From contig NZ_BOLM01000011.1 in NCBI RefSeq assembly GCF_016861605.1, forward strand, positions 28,440 to 92,439: a DNA stretch of 64,000 bases, in the 5' to 3' direction. Below are positions 1-9,708 of the stretch, piece after piece; within the stretch, counting starts at the first letter, position 1, and each line of letters starts with the position of its first letter. The position numbers and the translations under genes were made by a program. The stretch comes from Levilactobacillus wangkuiensis. Lineage in GTDB: Bacteria > Bacillota > Bacilli > Lactobacillales > Lactobacillaceae. The notes beneath the pieces were generated by a model, which worked only from the letters and a program-made list of their open reading frames with translations, had not been told where the DNA came from and searched no databases.

Positions 1-30
1 CAAATCACATCAGCGCGTATCTACCAATCG

Positions 31-243
31 GGCGCTAACCCGTTGGAACCGGAGGCTGACAGTCTCGAAAGCCTGTGTCGGTGGTGTTAGTCGGCGTTTT
101 TCAGCCGGCTTACAGCACGGGACGACCTTTGAGATGCCGGTTTTTGGCGGCTTAAAGGCGAGTGTGGAGACCGCTTCCCAGGCTCCACACGTTCCCCACA
201 GGCTGGAAGAGACTGTCAGCCGCAGGTGGAAACCTGTCAGCGC

Positions 244-244
<1 letters not shown>
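31..244 (+). repeat. Structured intergenic element E1 (family 1)
   Basis: A large imperfect palindrome lies against the 3' end of guaB. The outer arms GGCGCT and AGCGCC pair, and the guaB stop codon region lies at the outer arm. Inside, GGCTGACAGTCTC (54-66) pairs perfectly with GAGACTGTCAGCC (209-221). The family core GTGTCGGTGG is at 75-84, followed by a small hairpin and a CGGGACG motif, then the hairpin GTGTGGAG/CTCCACAC whose loop is ACCGCTTCCCAGG. The flanking strands GGAGGC and GCCGCAGG recur in other copies. Function is unknown. Confidence 0.75.
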
Positions 245-1422
<1,178 letters not shown>

Positions 1423-1450
1423 TTAGGAATCCTGGGAGATATTGTTTCTT

Positions 1451-1479
1451 AATTTACCAGTCTAGGCCATTCAGGTCAA
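1451..1479 (-). promoter_or_regulatory. Predicted guaB promoter
   Basis: On the minus strand TTGACC (-35, 1474-1479) is separated by 17 bp from TAAATT (-10, 1451-1456). This is close to the sigma-A consensus and about 68 bp upstream of the guaB start codon. I see no purine riboswitch or G-box core in the short leader. Confidence 0.7.
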
Positions 1480-1581
1480 GGCTTCTCATTGAACTATCAT
1501 GGAGCAATTAACGGCAGTGATTAAATGGGTCAGGTGACGAACTACTTTAAATCGCATTTATCTAGCCGCCAAATTACCCAT

Positions 1582-3273
1582 TCACTGACGCAGACGTCGC
1601 CAAGTTTTCCAGCCGAGCCAGCCCAGCAACGCCACCCACGCCAACGCAGAGAGCCACGCTGACACGCGTTGCAGCGGCGTCGCCACGTAGGCCACTCGAA
1701 TGGTATTGCTTCCTTGCTTGACGTTGGCCAGCAGAATCGCCATTCGGTTCTGGCGCAACGGTTGCCGGTGGCCATTGACGGTCACCTGGTAGCCCGGATA
1801 GGCCAGATGTGGTAGCTTCAGGCGCCGGGCGCGACGACTCCAGAGACGGTAGGTAAATGAATCCGCCCCAACCTGGCGACTGGTCTGCCGTAGCGTGGCC
1901 TGCCCTTTCGTTGGGTTCATCACCACAATGGAATGCGCTTTTAGCGCCGGCATCGCGGGCAACGAGACCGGTTGGACGTAATCCGTGCTAGCCACGCCCG
2001 TTGCCACCGTGTGATAGCTTTCGGGCGTAATCGCATTGTTGTACGGATTTTGAAAGTAGTTAATAAAACTCGCAACATTTAGAATCATACCCAACGCAAC
2101 CATGGCTGCCAGCAAGATTCTCCGAACGCGGCGGGTATTTCGTGGTAAGACCAGCACTAGCGCCCGGGTCCCCACTAAGGCAATCAGAAAACTGGCAATC
2201 GCCAGGAAGCGCCAAGGAAATTGAATCGTCCCCAGCACACCCTGAAATAACGACCACGGGAACCAGGTCGTCGCGAGCCACACGAAGACGACTGCTAACC
2301 CAACCAGGTAGCGCTCAACGCCGTTAAATTTCCAGCAGACGCCGAGCGTCAGGAGTAAGAGCATCAGCATCAGCCAACCCAGGTTGATTTGATTCGACCC
2401 CATCTGGTTGACCGCCGAGTTGACCAGAAACGGCCATGGCTGCACCGCACTGCTGGCCAGTTGAAATTGCATGATGCCGAGGCCCTTCATGTGATGGAGC
2501 TGTTCCATCAGTGGCGCTAGGAAGGTCAGATCCAGTAAGCCGGTCGTGACCACCGCTAGGAACAGGGCGCCCAGTCGTTGCTTGAGTCCCGTTCGTTTCA
2601 GGAAAAAGAGTCCCAGCGTCAACAGGACCAAGACGGACGCCAAAATCAGCGAGACCACGTGGGTCAGGCCAATCAGCGCCATCCCCAGCGTGAGCCAGTA
2701 CCACTGATGAACGTCGCCGATGGCAATGCTATAGGCCCCGTAAAAGACCAGCGGGAGAAACGCAAAGACGATACCCTCGGCCAAGGCGCCCCGCACGAAG
2801 AAGTCCAAAACCCGGTACTGCGAGAAGCTGTAGAGCACCGCCAGCAGTAGGCCCTGGTAGTAGCTGCCCAGTACCCGTTGCCCCACGAATCGGGTCGTGT
2901 ACAGGGTGAGTAGCGTAATCAGAAACAGGAACATCGCGTACGCGTGCACCCCGCCGACCCAGACCTGGAGAACGGCCATGGGCAGTAGCGTGTACGCCGG
3001 GTAAAACAGATTGATTGGGTAGCCCCACCCCTGAAAGGTGGTCGTGGCGATGTGGCCCAGACCCCAGTGACCAGAAATCAACTGTTGGTACAGGCCTTGA
3101 ACCCGGTTTAGGTGAAAGCTCAGGTCATCCCCGAGATAAATCTTCCCCTGTGCCGCCCACAAAAAGAGCCAGAACAGGCTCAGACAGCTAAACAGGCCCA
3201 ACTCTAACAGCCAGCGGTACCGTCGCAGCCAATCCGACCGGGACGGCCCGTTTGTCGTGTCACTCGTTGACAT
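1582..3273 (-). CDS. PTPS-related multi-pass membrane protein
   Basis: A 563-residue integral membrane protein with roughly 11-12 hydrophobic helices and a C-terminal extracytoplasmic beta-rich part ending in a last helix. The N-terminal GDDLSFHLNRVQGL segment after the first helix is typical of the '6-pyruvoyl-tetrahydropterin synthase-related' membrane family (PF10131), relatives of YfhO and GT-C glycosyltransferases. These proteins are thought to act in glycosylation of cell-envelope polymers; the exact substrate is unknown. It lies 6 bp downstream of the 3280-4929 glycosyltransferase gene with AAGGGG as ribosome site, so the two are probably co-transcribed and act in the same surface pathway. 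Confidence 0.8.
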   Translation of the reverse strand: MSTSDTTNGPSRSDWLRRYRWLLELGLFSCLSLFWLFLWAAQGKIYLGDDLSFHLNRVQGLYQQLISGHWGLGHIATTTFQGWGYPINLFYPAYTLLPMAVLQVWVGGVHAYAMFLFLITLLTLYTTRFVGQRVLGSYYQGLLLAVLYSFSQYRVLDFFVRGALAEGIVFAFLPLVFYGAYSIAIGDVHQWYWLTLGMALIGLTHVVSLILASVLVLLTLGLFFLKRTGLKQRLGALFLAVVTTGLLDLTFLAPLMEQLHHMKGLGIMQFQLASSAVQPWPFLVNSAVNQMGSNQINLGWLMLMLLLLTLGVCWKFNGVERYLVGLAVVFVWLATTWFPWSLFQGVLGTIQFPWRFLAIASFLIALVGTRALVLVLPRNTRRVRRILLAAMVALGMILNVASFINYFQNPYNNAITPESYHTVATGVASTDYVQPVSLPAMPALKAHSIVVMNPTKGQATLRQTSRQVGADSFTYRLWSRRARRLKLPHLAYPGYQVTVNGHRQPLRQNRMAILLANVKQGSNTIRVAYVATPLQRVSAWLSALAWVALLGWLGWKTWRRLRQ

Positions 3274-3279
3274 GTTGGC

Positions 3280-4929
3280 TTACCCCTTTCGTTCAAACAG
3301 CCAGTACTTCACGTCGACCTGTTCAAAGACCTGGCGATGCACCTTGACCAGCCGGTAATGCCGGTAGAGCGACTTCGCCAGCTTGGACGTGCCGGGGTTC
3401 AGATTCCCGCTGGAAATGCGGCCGGGAATTTCTTTATTCCCTGCCCATTCGCGCACGGATTGCTTGGTCGGCGTGTTCAAGACGACCCACTGGACCTGGT
3501 GGCGCTGAATCACGCGTCGTTGGGCCCGCAGAATCTGGGGAGCCGCCTTCTCTGGGATATTATAATTTTGAAAATAATAGGTGGTCGGCACGGCATCGGC
3601 CGCCGTGTAGAAGCCCATGTCGATCGACCCGTAATTTAACAGCGTTGGGTGTGCAGACTGCTGGCGCATGATGTTGCCAAACTCCACCTGCGCGGGCTGT
3701 TGCGGCTTGCGCGTGCTACGTTTGGTAATCGCCGCATTGTTCGGAAATAGCCGCGAGACCGTCACGTTGTCATTCACCCCGAGCACCAGGAAAAAGCTGA
3801 GCACCAGGGTACTTAAAATGATAAACGGATCATCCACGGACGGAAGCCGGACCCAGTTGAAAAATAGATTCAGGAAATAAATGAACGGCACCACGAAGAA
3901 GGCAAAGTACACCAGCTGATAGTACTGGTAGAGCGAACCCGTCTGGTAGCCGTAAAGCGCCAGCAGGTCGGTCCCCAGGAACACCAGCAGGTACAGTACC
4001 CGCGTCAGCCGGCGTGTCAGAATCGTCCGTTGGAACAGAATCAGCAGCGTGCCACCGACCCCCAACAGGAAGAAAAAGACGTCGCTCAGGTAGAAATTGG
4101 CCACCAAGATGGTCGACTGAATCAAGTTGGAAAAGAATGACACGGACGAGGTCATATAAACTTTGGTATTAAATAAAATATAGACATTAATAAAAGAACC
4201 CAATGACCCGGTCGCCAGGAAGTAGATCAACCAGGGCACCGTCGCCAGCAGGAAGCCCGCCCCACTCCAAAGGACGAGTTGGCCCAGTAACCGCCACTGC
4301 TTTTTGACCAATAAGTAGCCGCCATAGGCCAGGTAAAAGGCGATCCACGCCCCCAGCAGGGTGTATTTGGCCAGGAAGACGATCCCGACAAATAACCCCT
4401 GCGCGAAGAACCACCACGGACTGACCGTTAGCTGGTGCTGGTCGAGCAGAAAAATCAGGTAGATCAGCGACAGCAATAACGGTAGCGTAAAGAACTCCAC
4501 CGTGTCCCCGTAATTGTAGTAGGGATGGTAGAGAAACAGCATCGGTGAGAGCATCGCCACCAGAAAGGCCGGTAGCTCGGCTAATTTCATGACCCGGGCA
4601 ATCTTAAACGTTAAGATCATGGCCGCCACCAGCACGCCAATTTCCACCACGAAAATCAGGATGAAGCTACGGTGACTGACCAAGTAGGCCAACCCATGTA
4701 AGAGGTACACGTAGGGCCCCTTCTGTTCAAAGATGTCCTTGTACGGCGTAATCCCGTGCATCATGGCCTTGCCGACCGTGAAGAAGGCGTTGTTATCCGG
4801 CGAGGTGTCGAAGTAATACGCTGGTGAGGTGTAGGAACAAAACGCCATCATAAAAATCCCAATGAACGCGAGTAAGATGAAATACTGAGTTTCGTGGCGC
4901 TGCATTTTTTCCTTGATTCGTAAGTACAC
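3280..4929 (-). CDS. GT-C type membrane glycosyltransferase (copy 1)
   Basis: A 549-residue protein with about 10-12 transmembrane helices, related to glycosyltransferase family 39/ArnT-like proteins annotated in lactobacilli as teichoic acid or polysaccharide glycosyltransferases. The first external loop carries DTSPDNNAFF and DIFEQKGPYVY, acidic residues expected to bind a lipid-phosphate-sugar donor. I place the start at a GTG (4929) preceded by AAAAGGAG: the open frame extends to 4983, but that stretch is the terminator hairpin of the upstream gene, and alignment with copy 2 (7090-8724) also begins here. The copies are similar along their whole length, so they are a duplication. Likely substrate: cell-surface glycan or glycoprotein (inferred). 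Confidence 0.8.
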   Translation of the reverse strand: MYLRIKEKMQRHETQYFILLAFIGIFMMAFCSYTSPAYYFDTSPDNNAFFTVGKAMMHGITPYKDIFEQKGPYVYLLHGLAYLVSHRSFILIFVVEIGVLVAAMILTFKIARVMKLAELPAFLVAMLSPMLFLYHPYYNYGDTVEFFTLPLLLSLIYLIFLLDQHQLTVSPWWFFAQGLFVGIVFLAKYTLLGAWIAFYLAYGGYLLVKKQWRLLGQLVLWSGAGFLLATVPWLIYFLATGSLGSFINVYILFNTKVYMTSSVSFFSNLIQSTILVANFYLSDVFFFLLGVGGTLLILFQRTILTRRLTRVLYLLVFLGTDLLALYGYQTGSLYQYYQLVYFAFFVVPFIYFLNLFFNWVRLPSVDDPFIILSTLVLSFFLVLGVNDNVTVSRLFPNNAAITKRSTRKPQQPAQVEFGNIMRQQSAHPTLLNYGSIDMGFYTAADAVPTTYYFQNYNIPEKAAPQILRAQRRVIQRHQVQWVVLNTPTKQSVREWAGNKEIPGRISSGNLNPGTSKLAKSLYRHYRLVKVHRQVFEQVDVKYWLFERKG

Positions 4930-4960
4930 GGACCCGACTCCTTTTCCTAAAAAATGAGAA

Positions 4961-4987
4961 AAGAAAAGACGTGGTTCTGCCACGTCT
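4961..4987 (-). terminator. Rho-independent terminator
   Basis: AGACGTGG and CCACGTCT form a perfect 8-bp stem with a 5-nt loop, followed on the minus strand by TTTTCTTTTC. It ends the transcript of the 5012-5470 gene and separates it from the glycosyltransferase at 3280-4929, which may also be reached by read-through. Confidence 0.85.
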
Positions 4988-5011
4988 CCTCAATGCTTGT
5001 TTTAAAAAGCT

Positions 5012-5470
5012 TTACTTCTTGATGGTAACCTTAACAGTGTAAGCTTTGTAGCCCTTCTTGGTAACAGTCATGGTGAACTTCTTACCCTTGTTAAGCTTCT
5101 TAGCTTGCTTCTTGGTCAACTTCAAGGTCTTCTTGCCGCTCTTCTTAACGGAGAACTTCTTAACGGATTGCTTCTTGCTGTTCTTCAAAGCAATGCTTGA
5201 ACCCTTGGTAGCCTTCTTGATGTAAACTTTACGAGCATTCTTCTTGTACTTCTTGCTCAGTTTGATGCGCTTTGACTTCTTGACAGTCTTCTTAGTTGCT
5301 TTCTTAGCAACCTTCTTGGAACTGCTTGAAGCAACGACACTAGAAACACCACTACCGCTACCACTAGTAACTGCGGCATTGTTGCCGGCAGCGTTAGCAG
5401 TCGTAGCAATGACACCAGCAAACGTTAATGCGGCTAACAAACTAAGAACGTAACCAAATACTTTCTTCAT
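5012..5470 (-). CDS. Small secreted lysine-rich Ig-like surface protein (A)
   Basis: A 152-residue protein. It begins with a signal peptide (MKKVFGYVLSLLAALTFAG, likely cleaved after TANA), continues with a Ser/Gly-rich linker and a highly basic Lys-rich stretch, and ends in a roughly 80-residue beta-rich domain with KGSSIALKNS, KKSGKKTLKL and KKGYKAYTVKV. This resembles small bacterial Ig-like (Big_6-type) domains. No sortase motif is visible; the strong positive charge suggests retention on teichoic acid or the cell wall (inferred). The start follows GGGAGGAA; an in-frame upstream codon is ignored. Paralogues are at 5673 and 8813. Substrate or partner is unknown, but each copy neighbours a membrane glycosyltransferase gene. 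Confidence 0.8.
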   Translation of the reverse strand: MKKVFGYVLSLLAALTFAGVIATTANAAGNNAAVTSGSGSGVSSVVASSSSKKVAKKATKKTVKKSKRIKLSKKYKKNARKVYIKKATKGSSIALKNSKKQSVKKFSVKKSGKKTLKLTKKQAKKLNKGKKFTMTVTKKGYKAYTVKVTIKK

Positions 5471-5611
5471 GAAAAATTCCTCCCAGATATGTAATTCTAA
5501 TAAAACCATAAACCGATTTTACTACTAAACAATCGTAGTTCTTTCGAATGATTCCGTCAAGGGGCATTTTCAATTATCTTGGCAATTAATGTAAGCCTAG
5601 ATAATTAAATC

Positions 5612-5649
5612 TAAAAATGGGTAACTGCCCGTTGAAGACAGCTACCCAT
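5612..5649 (-). terminator. Rho-independent terminator
   Basis: ATGGGTAGCTG and CAGTTACCCAT (minus strand) pair with one wobble and are followed by TTTTAG. It ends the transcript of the 5673-6458 gene. Confidence 0.8.
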
Positions 5650-5672
5650 TGGTTACGGATTTATTTAGAAAA

Positions 5673-6458
5673 TTAAGCCTTGATCGTGTACTTGATGGTG
5701 TAAGGCTTGTAGCCCTTCTGCGTCACCGTGACCGTGAAGTAATGTTTGTTCTTCTTGGTGCGGTTCAGCTTCTTGGCTTGCTTCTTGCTCAACTTGATGC
5801 TGAGCTTACCAGACTTCTTCACCTTAAGGGTCTTAACCACTTGGCCCTTGCTGTTCTTCAAAACGACCTTGCTACCCTTAACGGCCTTCTTGAACTGAAC
5901 GCGGCGGGAATTCTTGGCGTAGTGTGTGCGACCACGCATCTTCTTCGCCTTGGCAACGGTCTTCTTGGCAGACTTTTTAGTGGTCTTCTTGACCGTCTTG
6001 GTCGTCTTCGTGGCCGGCTTAGAACTGCTGGTGGCAGCTACTTGGCTGGAACTTGAAACAGCCGTACTAGTTGCGCTTGATACGGGCGTCGTGTTGCCGG
6101 TGTTAACAGTCGTACCAGTCGCCGGCTTACTGGTACTTGATATTTCAGCATCCGGTTCGCTGGCACTTGATGTTTCAGCGGCTGGTTCGCTGACACTTGA
6201 TGTTTCAGTAGCCGGTTCGCTGACACTTGATGTTTCAGTAGCCGGTTCGCTGGCACTTGATGTTTCAGCAGCTGGTTCGCTGGCACTTGATGTTTCAGTA
6301 GCTGGTTCGCTGACACTCGATGTCTCAGAGCTTGATGTCTCAGCACTCGGCGTACTGCCCGTAGCATCTCCGTTTGCAGCATTTGCAGACGTTGCCAGTA
6401 CCCCACCAAAGGTCAAAGTGGCAACCAAAGCTAAAACGTATCCATAAATTTTCTTCAT
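5673..6458 (-). CDS. Secreted Ig-like surface protein with Ser/Glu/Pro repeats (B)
   Basis: A 261-residue paralogue of the 5012 gene. It has the same signal peptide type (MKKIYGYVLALVATLTFGG) and the same C-terminal basic Ig-like domain (GSKVVLKNSKG, KKSGKLSIKLS, QKGYKPYTIKY). Between them lies an acidic stalk of about seven 10-residue units of the form ETSS(V/A)SEPA(T/A), then a Thr/Ser/Lys linker. The stalk is Ser/Thr-rich and could be O-glycosylated, which would fit the neighbouring glycosyltransferases (inferred). Start chosen at the ATG behind GGAGGAA. The repeat-encoded stalk probably varies in length between strains. Confidence 0.8.
   Translation of the reverse strand: MKKIYGYVLALVATLTFGGVLATSANAANGDATGSTPSAETSSSETSSVSEPATETSSASEPAAETSSASEPATETSSVSEPATETSSVSEPAAETSSASEPDAEISSTSKPATGTTVNTGNTTPVSSATSTAVSSSSQVAATSSSKPATKTTKTVKKTTKKSAKKTVAKAKKMRGRTHYAKNSRRVQFKKAVKGSKVVLKNSKGQVVKTLKVKKSGKLSIKLSKKQAKKLNRTKKNKHYFTVTVTQKGYKPYTIKYTIKA
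6138..6333 (-). repeat. In-gene 30-bp tandem repeats
   Basis: About six to seven near-identical 30-bp units (plus strand pattern GGTTCGCTGRCACTTGATGT followed by TTCAGYAGC) encode the SEPA/ETSS stalk of the protein at 5673-6458. Units differ by single bases, mainly third codon positions. Such arrays change length by slippage. Confidence 0.85.
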
Positions 6459-6742
6459 GAAATTCCTCCTAAAATATGTAAATTTCAATCAAGCCATCTG
6501 TGGTGTTGATTACGCCTCCACCCTAGTTCCAATTTATGAAAACATCAAGGCAACACTTTTCATGATATGGCCCTTAGCTGAAAATGAATTTATACATAAA
6601 AAGGAAGAAACATTCGTTATATTAGAATGTTTCCCCTAACAAATATATTCATAAATTGAATATTTCTAGTTACTTCAAGTAAGCAAATATTTCAAAGAAA
6701 GTGTGAATCGGTGAACCACTTACCACCGCCCACCAAACCAAT

Positions 6743-6970
6743 GAAAGTAAGAGCGCAATCTGAGTGACCAGAGGCGGGCCAAGGTTCCCAGCTGTGTCGA
6801 TGGTCTTAGCTGAGCGATTTTTCTCAGCTTAGAGCATGGGGCAACCTTTGAGACCGCTTCTCAGACTCAAAGTTGAGGTGAAAGCCCGCCTCTCAGGCTG
6901 AAACCGACCCCACAGCAGGGAACCTTGAGCCCGCCGCCGGGAACGGAAAGATTTAGCCAACCTTACTTTC
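6743..6970 (+). repeat. Structured intergenic element E2 (family 1)
   Basis: Outer arms GAAAGTAAG (6743-6751) and CTTACTTTC (6962-6970) pair, as do GGCGGGCCAAGGTTCCC (6773-6789) and GGGAACCTTGAGCCCGCC (6918-6935). The core GTGTCGATGG is at 6794-6803, followed by a hairpin, then CTTTGAG/CTCAAAG with loop ACCGCTTCTCAGA, then the CGCCTCTCAGG and CCCCACAGCAGGG motifs. Internal-loop strands GTGACCAGAGG and CGCCGGGAACGG recur at 16.8 kb. It lies in the 630-bp gap between two envelope genes. Confidence 0.75.
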
Positions 6971-6985
6971 CAAAACGTGTTCCCC

Positions 6986-7078
6986 AAGGCAGCTGGTTCC
7001 GCTTAACCCCACTAAGCAAACGACCCAGGTTCGGGGTCATTCACTTAGTGACGTTAATGCTCGCCAGCTAACCGCCTT
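6986..7078. repeat. Long segmented hairpin next to E2
   Basis: A quasi-palindrome built of short helices separated by near-symmetrical internal loops: AAGG, AGCTGG, TTAAC, CTAAG and GACCC on the left pair in order with GGGTC, CTTAG, GTTAA, CCAGCT and CCTT on the right. It lies just beyond the stop codon of the 7090-8724 gene and has no T-run, so it is not an ordinary terminator. It may be a relative of the outer stems of the family 1 elements. Confidence 0.6.
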
Positions 7079-7089
7079 GACTCACACTC

Positions 7090-8724
7090 TTATTTTCGTT
7101 CAAACAACCAATAAGTCACGCTCACCCCTTCAAACACCTGCGTATGCTTGCCCACCGGCAGGTAATTGCGGTACAGCGTCTTGGCCAATTTGCTAGTGCC
7201 CGGGTTCAGGTTGCCGCTGGTAATGCGGCCGCCACCGCCCTGCCACTCGCGGACCGTTTTGCCGGCTGGCGTGTTGAGGACGACCCATTCGACCTTGTGC
7301 TGGCGAATCTGATCGACCTGTGAGCGTAGAATCTGGGGCGCCGCGCTCTGGGCAATATTGTAGTTCTGGAAGTAATACGTCGACGGTACCGCCCCAGAGG
7401 CCGTGTAAAAGCCCATGTCGATCGACCCGTAATTTAGCAGCGTCAGAGGCAGGCCACTCTGCCGCATGTAGTTGCCGAAGTCCACCTGGGCCGGCTGTTG
7501 CGGCACGCTGGTCGTCTCCTCGGTGACCGACGCGTTGTTGGGAAAGACCTTCGAGTTGGTCACGTTGTTATTGACGCCGAGCACCAGGAACCAGCCAATC
7601 ACCAGCGTCGCCAGGATGGCAAAGCTGTCATCCCCATTTGGCAGGCTCAGGTGACGGAACAGTAGCTGGCAGAAGACCGCGAACGGCAGCACAAAGCTCG
7701 CGAAATAAATCAATTCATAATACTGGTACACCGCCCCGGCCTGGTAGCCGTACAGGGCAAACATATCGCTGCCCAGCGTCGCCACCAGGTAGAGTCCCCG
7801 GGTGAAGTTGCTGTGGAAGACGCCACGTTCAAAGGTGACCACCAGCGTCCCCACGACTCCCAGCAGGAAGAACAGCACGTTGCTCAGGTAAAATTGGGAC
7901 ACCAGCGCCATCGACTGGATCAGGTTAGCGAAAAAGGCCACCGACGAGGTCAGGTACACCTTGGTATTGAACAGAATGTAGACGTTGATGAAGGCGCCCA
8001 GGCTCTTGGTCGCCAGGAAATAAACCAGCCACGGTACCGTCGTCAGTAGGAACCCCGCCGCACTCCAGCCAATCAGTTGGCCCAGCGCCCGCCATTGGCG
8101 TTTGACCAGCCGGGTGACCAGCATCACCAGGTAAAAGACGATCCAAGCGCCCAGCAGCGTGTGCTTGGACAGGAAGACCACGCCGACCAGCGCACCCTGC
8201 GCGAAGTACCACCAGTGACTAACGGTCAGGTCGTGACGGTCCAGCAACAGAATCAGGTAAATCAATGAAAGCAGAAACGGTAGCGTGAAGAACTCCACGG
8301 TGTCGCCGTAATCGTAGTACGGGTGGTACAGGAACAGGACCGGCGATAGCAAGGCCGTCAATAGTGCCGGTAGCTCGTGGGCGTCCAGCAACTTGGCGAT
8401 GCGGTAGACCAGGTACATCGCGGCCACCAACGTCGCAATTTCATACACGAAGATCAACGCGAAACTGCGATGGCTCACCAGGTAGGCTAACCCGTGGAGG
8501 AAATAAACGTACGGCCCCTTTTGCTCAAAAATGTCCTTGTAGGGCACGATGCCGTGCATCATGGCCTTGCCGACCGTGAAGAAGGCGTTGTTGTCCGGCG
8601 ACACGTCGAAATAGTAAGCCGGGGAGGTGTACGAACAGAAGGTCATGATGAAAGCCCCGACAATGGTAAACAAGCCAAATACTTGGGCGCTGCGCTTATG
8701 CAGCATTAATCTAATGCGTTCCAT
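7090..8724 (-). CDS. GT-C type membrane glycosyltransferase (copy 2)
   Basis: A 544-residue polytopic membrane protein, paralogue of 3280-4929 over its full length. It shows the same first-loop signature (DVSPDNNAFF and DIFEQKGPYVY), the same helix pattern and a C-terminal extracytoplasmic domain (GNLNPGTSKLAKTLYRN). It probably transfers a sugar from a lipid-linked donor to a surface polymer or secreted protein (family knowledge). Start ATG follows GGGGAGGGG. It lies downstream of the small secreted protein gene 8813-9412 with a terminator between, the same arrangement as copy 1, so the pair was duplicated as a cassette. Confidence 0.82.
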   Translation of the reverse strand: MERIRLMLHKRSAQVFGLFTIVGAFIMTFCSYTSPAYYFDVSPDNNAFFTVGKAMMHGIVPYKDIFEQKGPYVYFLHGLAYLVSHRSFALIFVYEIATLVAAMYLVYRIAKLLDAHELPALLTALLSPVLFLYHPYYDYGDTVEFFTLPFLLSLIYLILLLDRHDLTVSHWWYFAQGALVGVVFLSKHTLLGAWIVFYLVMLVTRLVKRQWRALGQLIGWSAAGFLLTTVPWLVYFLATKSLGAFINVYILFNTKVYLTSSVAFFANLIQSMALVSQFYLSNVLFFLLGVVGTLVVTFERGVFHSNFTRGLYLVATLGSDMFALYGYQAGAVYQYYELIYFASFVLPFAVFCQLLFRHLSLPNGDDSFAILATLVIGWFLVLGVNNNVTNSKVFPNNASVTEETTSVPQQPAQVDFGNYMRQSGLPLTLLNYGSIDMGFYTASGAVPSTYYFQNYNIAQSAAPQILRSQVDQIRQHKVEWVVLNTPAGKTVREWQGGGGRITSGNLNPGTSKLAKTLYRNYLPVGKHTQVFEGVSVTYWLFERK

Positions 8725-8774
8725 AATGGTTGCCCCTCCCCATTAGTTCGCTTAACAATCAATCTGACGCCATA

Positions 8775-8800
8775 AGAAAAGACGCGGTCACCCGCGCCTT
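8775..8800 (-). terminator. Rho-independent terminator
   Basis: GGCGCGG and CCGCGTC on the minus strand form a GC-rich stem with a GTGA-type loop followed by TTTTCTT. It separates the 8813 gene from the glycosyltransferase at 7090. Confidence 0.8.
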
Positions 8801-8812
8801 TTCACTAGCAAG

Positions 8813-9412
8813 CTAGTAAATCTTAACCTTGACTTCGAAAGCTTTGTAACCCTTGGCCTTAACCTTGATCAAAAAGCTCTTTTCACCCTTAGCTAACTTC
8901 TTAGCTTCCTTCTTGGTCAAGCGAATGTCAAATTTGCCGTTCTTCTTGACCGTGCACTTCTTAACTAATTTGCCCTTGCGAGTCAGCAGTTCAATCTTTT
9001 CACCCTTGCGACCCTTTTCCAGGTAGAGAATCCGGGCATCCTTGCGGTAGTGCTTGCGGAGCTTAACGCGCTTGGACTTGGCTAAAACTTTGGCCTTAGC
9101 TGGTTTTTGCAATGGCTTCTGAGATTCTGAAATTGCGGAGGAGCTGTTGGCGGCTGAACTGCTTGCGGCGGATTCGCTGCTGGCGACTGCACTAGAGCTG
9201 TCGGACGCAATGATTGCGCTGCTTGAGCCCGCACCGGCACCGGTATCTGTGCCGCCCCGTGGCACGACTAATCCGCTTGTCGCGGCATCGCTACCTGAAC
9301 TCCCACTCGCAGCATCCGCACTACTCCCGTCAGCGTTTGCGGTCGTGGCAATCGCCCCGGCAAAAGTCAGCGCCGCAACCAAACCTAAAACATACCCAAA
9401 GATTTTCTTCAT
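8813..9412 (-). CDS. Small secreted lysine-rich Ig-like surface protein (C)
   Basis: A 199-residue third member of the secreted Ig-like family. The signal peptide is MKKIFGYVLGLVAALTFAG, cleaved near TANA. A Ser/Ala/Asp-rich stalk of roughly 80 residues follows, then the basic C-terminal domain (KRVKLRKHYRKDARILYLEKG, KKNGKFDIRLT, AKGYKAFEVKV). Start chosen at the ATG behind GGGGAGGA. No cell-wall sorting motif was seen. The stalk differs from copy B, while signal peptide and Ig-like domain are conserved, so the stalk is the variable part of the family. Confidence 0.8.
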   Translation of the reverse strand: MKKIFGYVLGLVAALTFAGAIATTANADGSSADAASGSSGSDAATSGLVVPRGGTDTGAGAGSSSAIIASDSSSAVASSESAASSSAANSSSAISESQKPLQKPAKAKVLAKSKRVKLRKHYRKDARILYLEKGRKGEKIELLTRKGKLVKKCTVKKNGKFDIRLTKKEAKKLAKGEKSFLIKVKAKGYKAFEVKVKIY

Positions 9413-9708
9413 AAGAAATCCTCCCCGAGATGATGACATATTTTTCGTCGAACTACTCTCTAGCTCGATTACTTGTGAGCATCATAGTGCCATCGAAAGA
9501 AAGGGTCAAGCATCCGTCTTTCAGGTTTCACTAGGAAAATGAAAGTGCGACTGTAAATGGCGTCAGGCCTTAAGTTTCGGGCGTTTACGGCATCCTTAGT
9601 GCCCCGTGGATTTTGTCTAAGGGGGTAAGTCACTCACGCGCGACGTCGTTTAAAACCTGTCGCAAAAATCTTTTTTCACTTAGGCCGCCCGCCTTACTAA
9701 ACAAGCCC
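9413..9708. other. Intergenic stretch, nothing recognised
   Basis: About 300 bp upstream of the 8813-9412 gene. No coding potential with a ribosome site is visible. The promoter of that gene should lie here, but I could not assign one with confidence. Confidence 0.4.

Noticed and set aside
4930..4983. Eighteen-codon N-terminal extension of the first glycosyltransferase, from a GTG at 4983
   Set aside because: It lies in the terminator hairpin of the upstream gene; the GTG at 4929 has AGGAG and matches the start of the paralogue.
5926..6447. 173-codon frame opposite the repeat-containing surface gene
   Set aside because: It is the antisense of the SEPA/ETSS repeat region, without a ribosome site.
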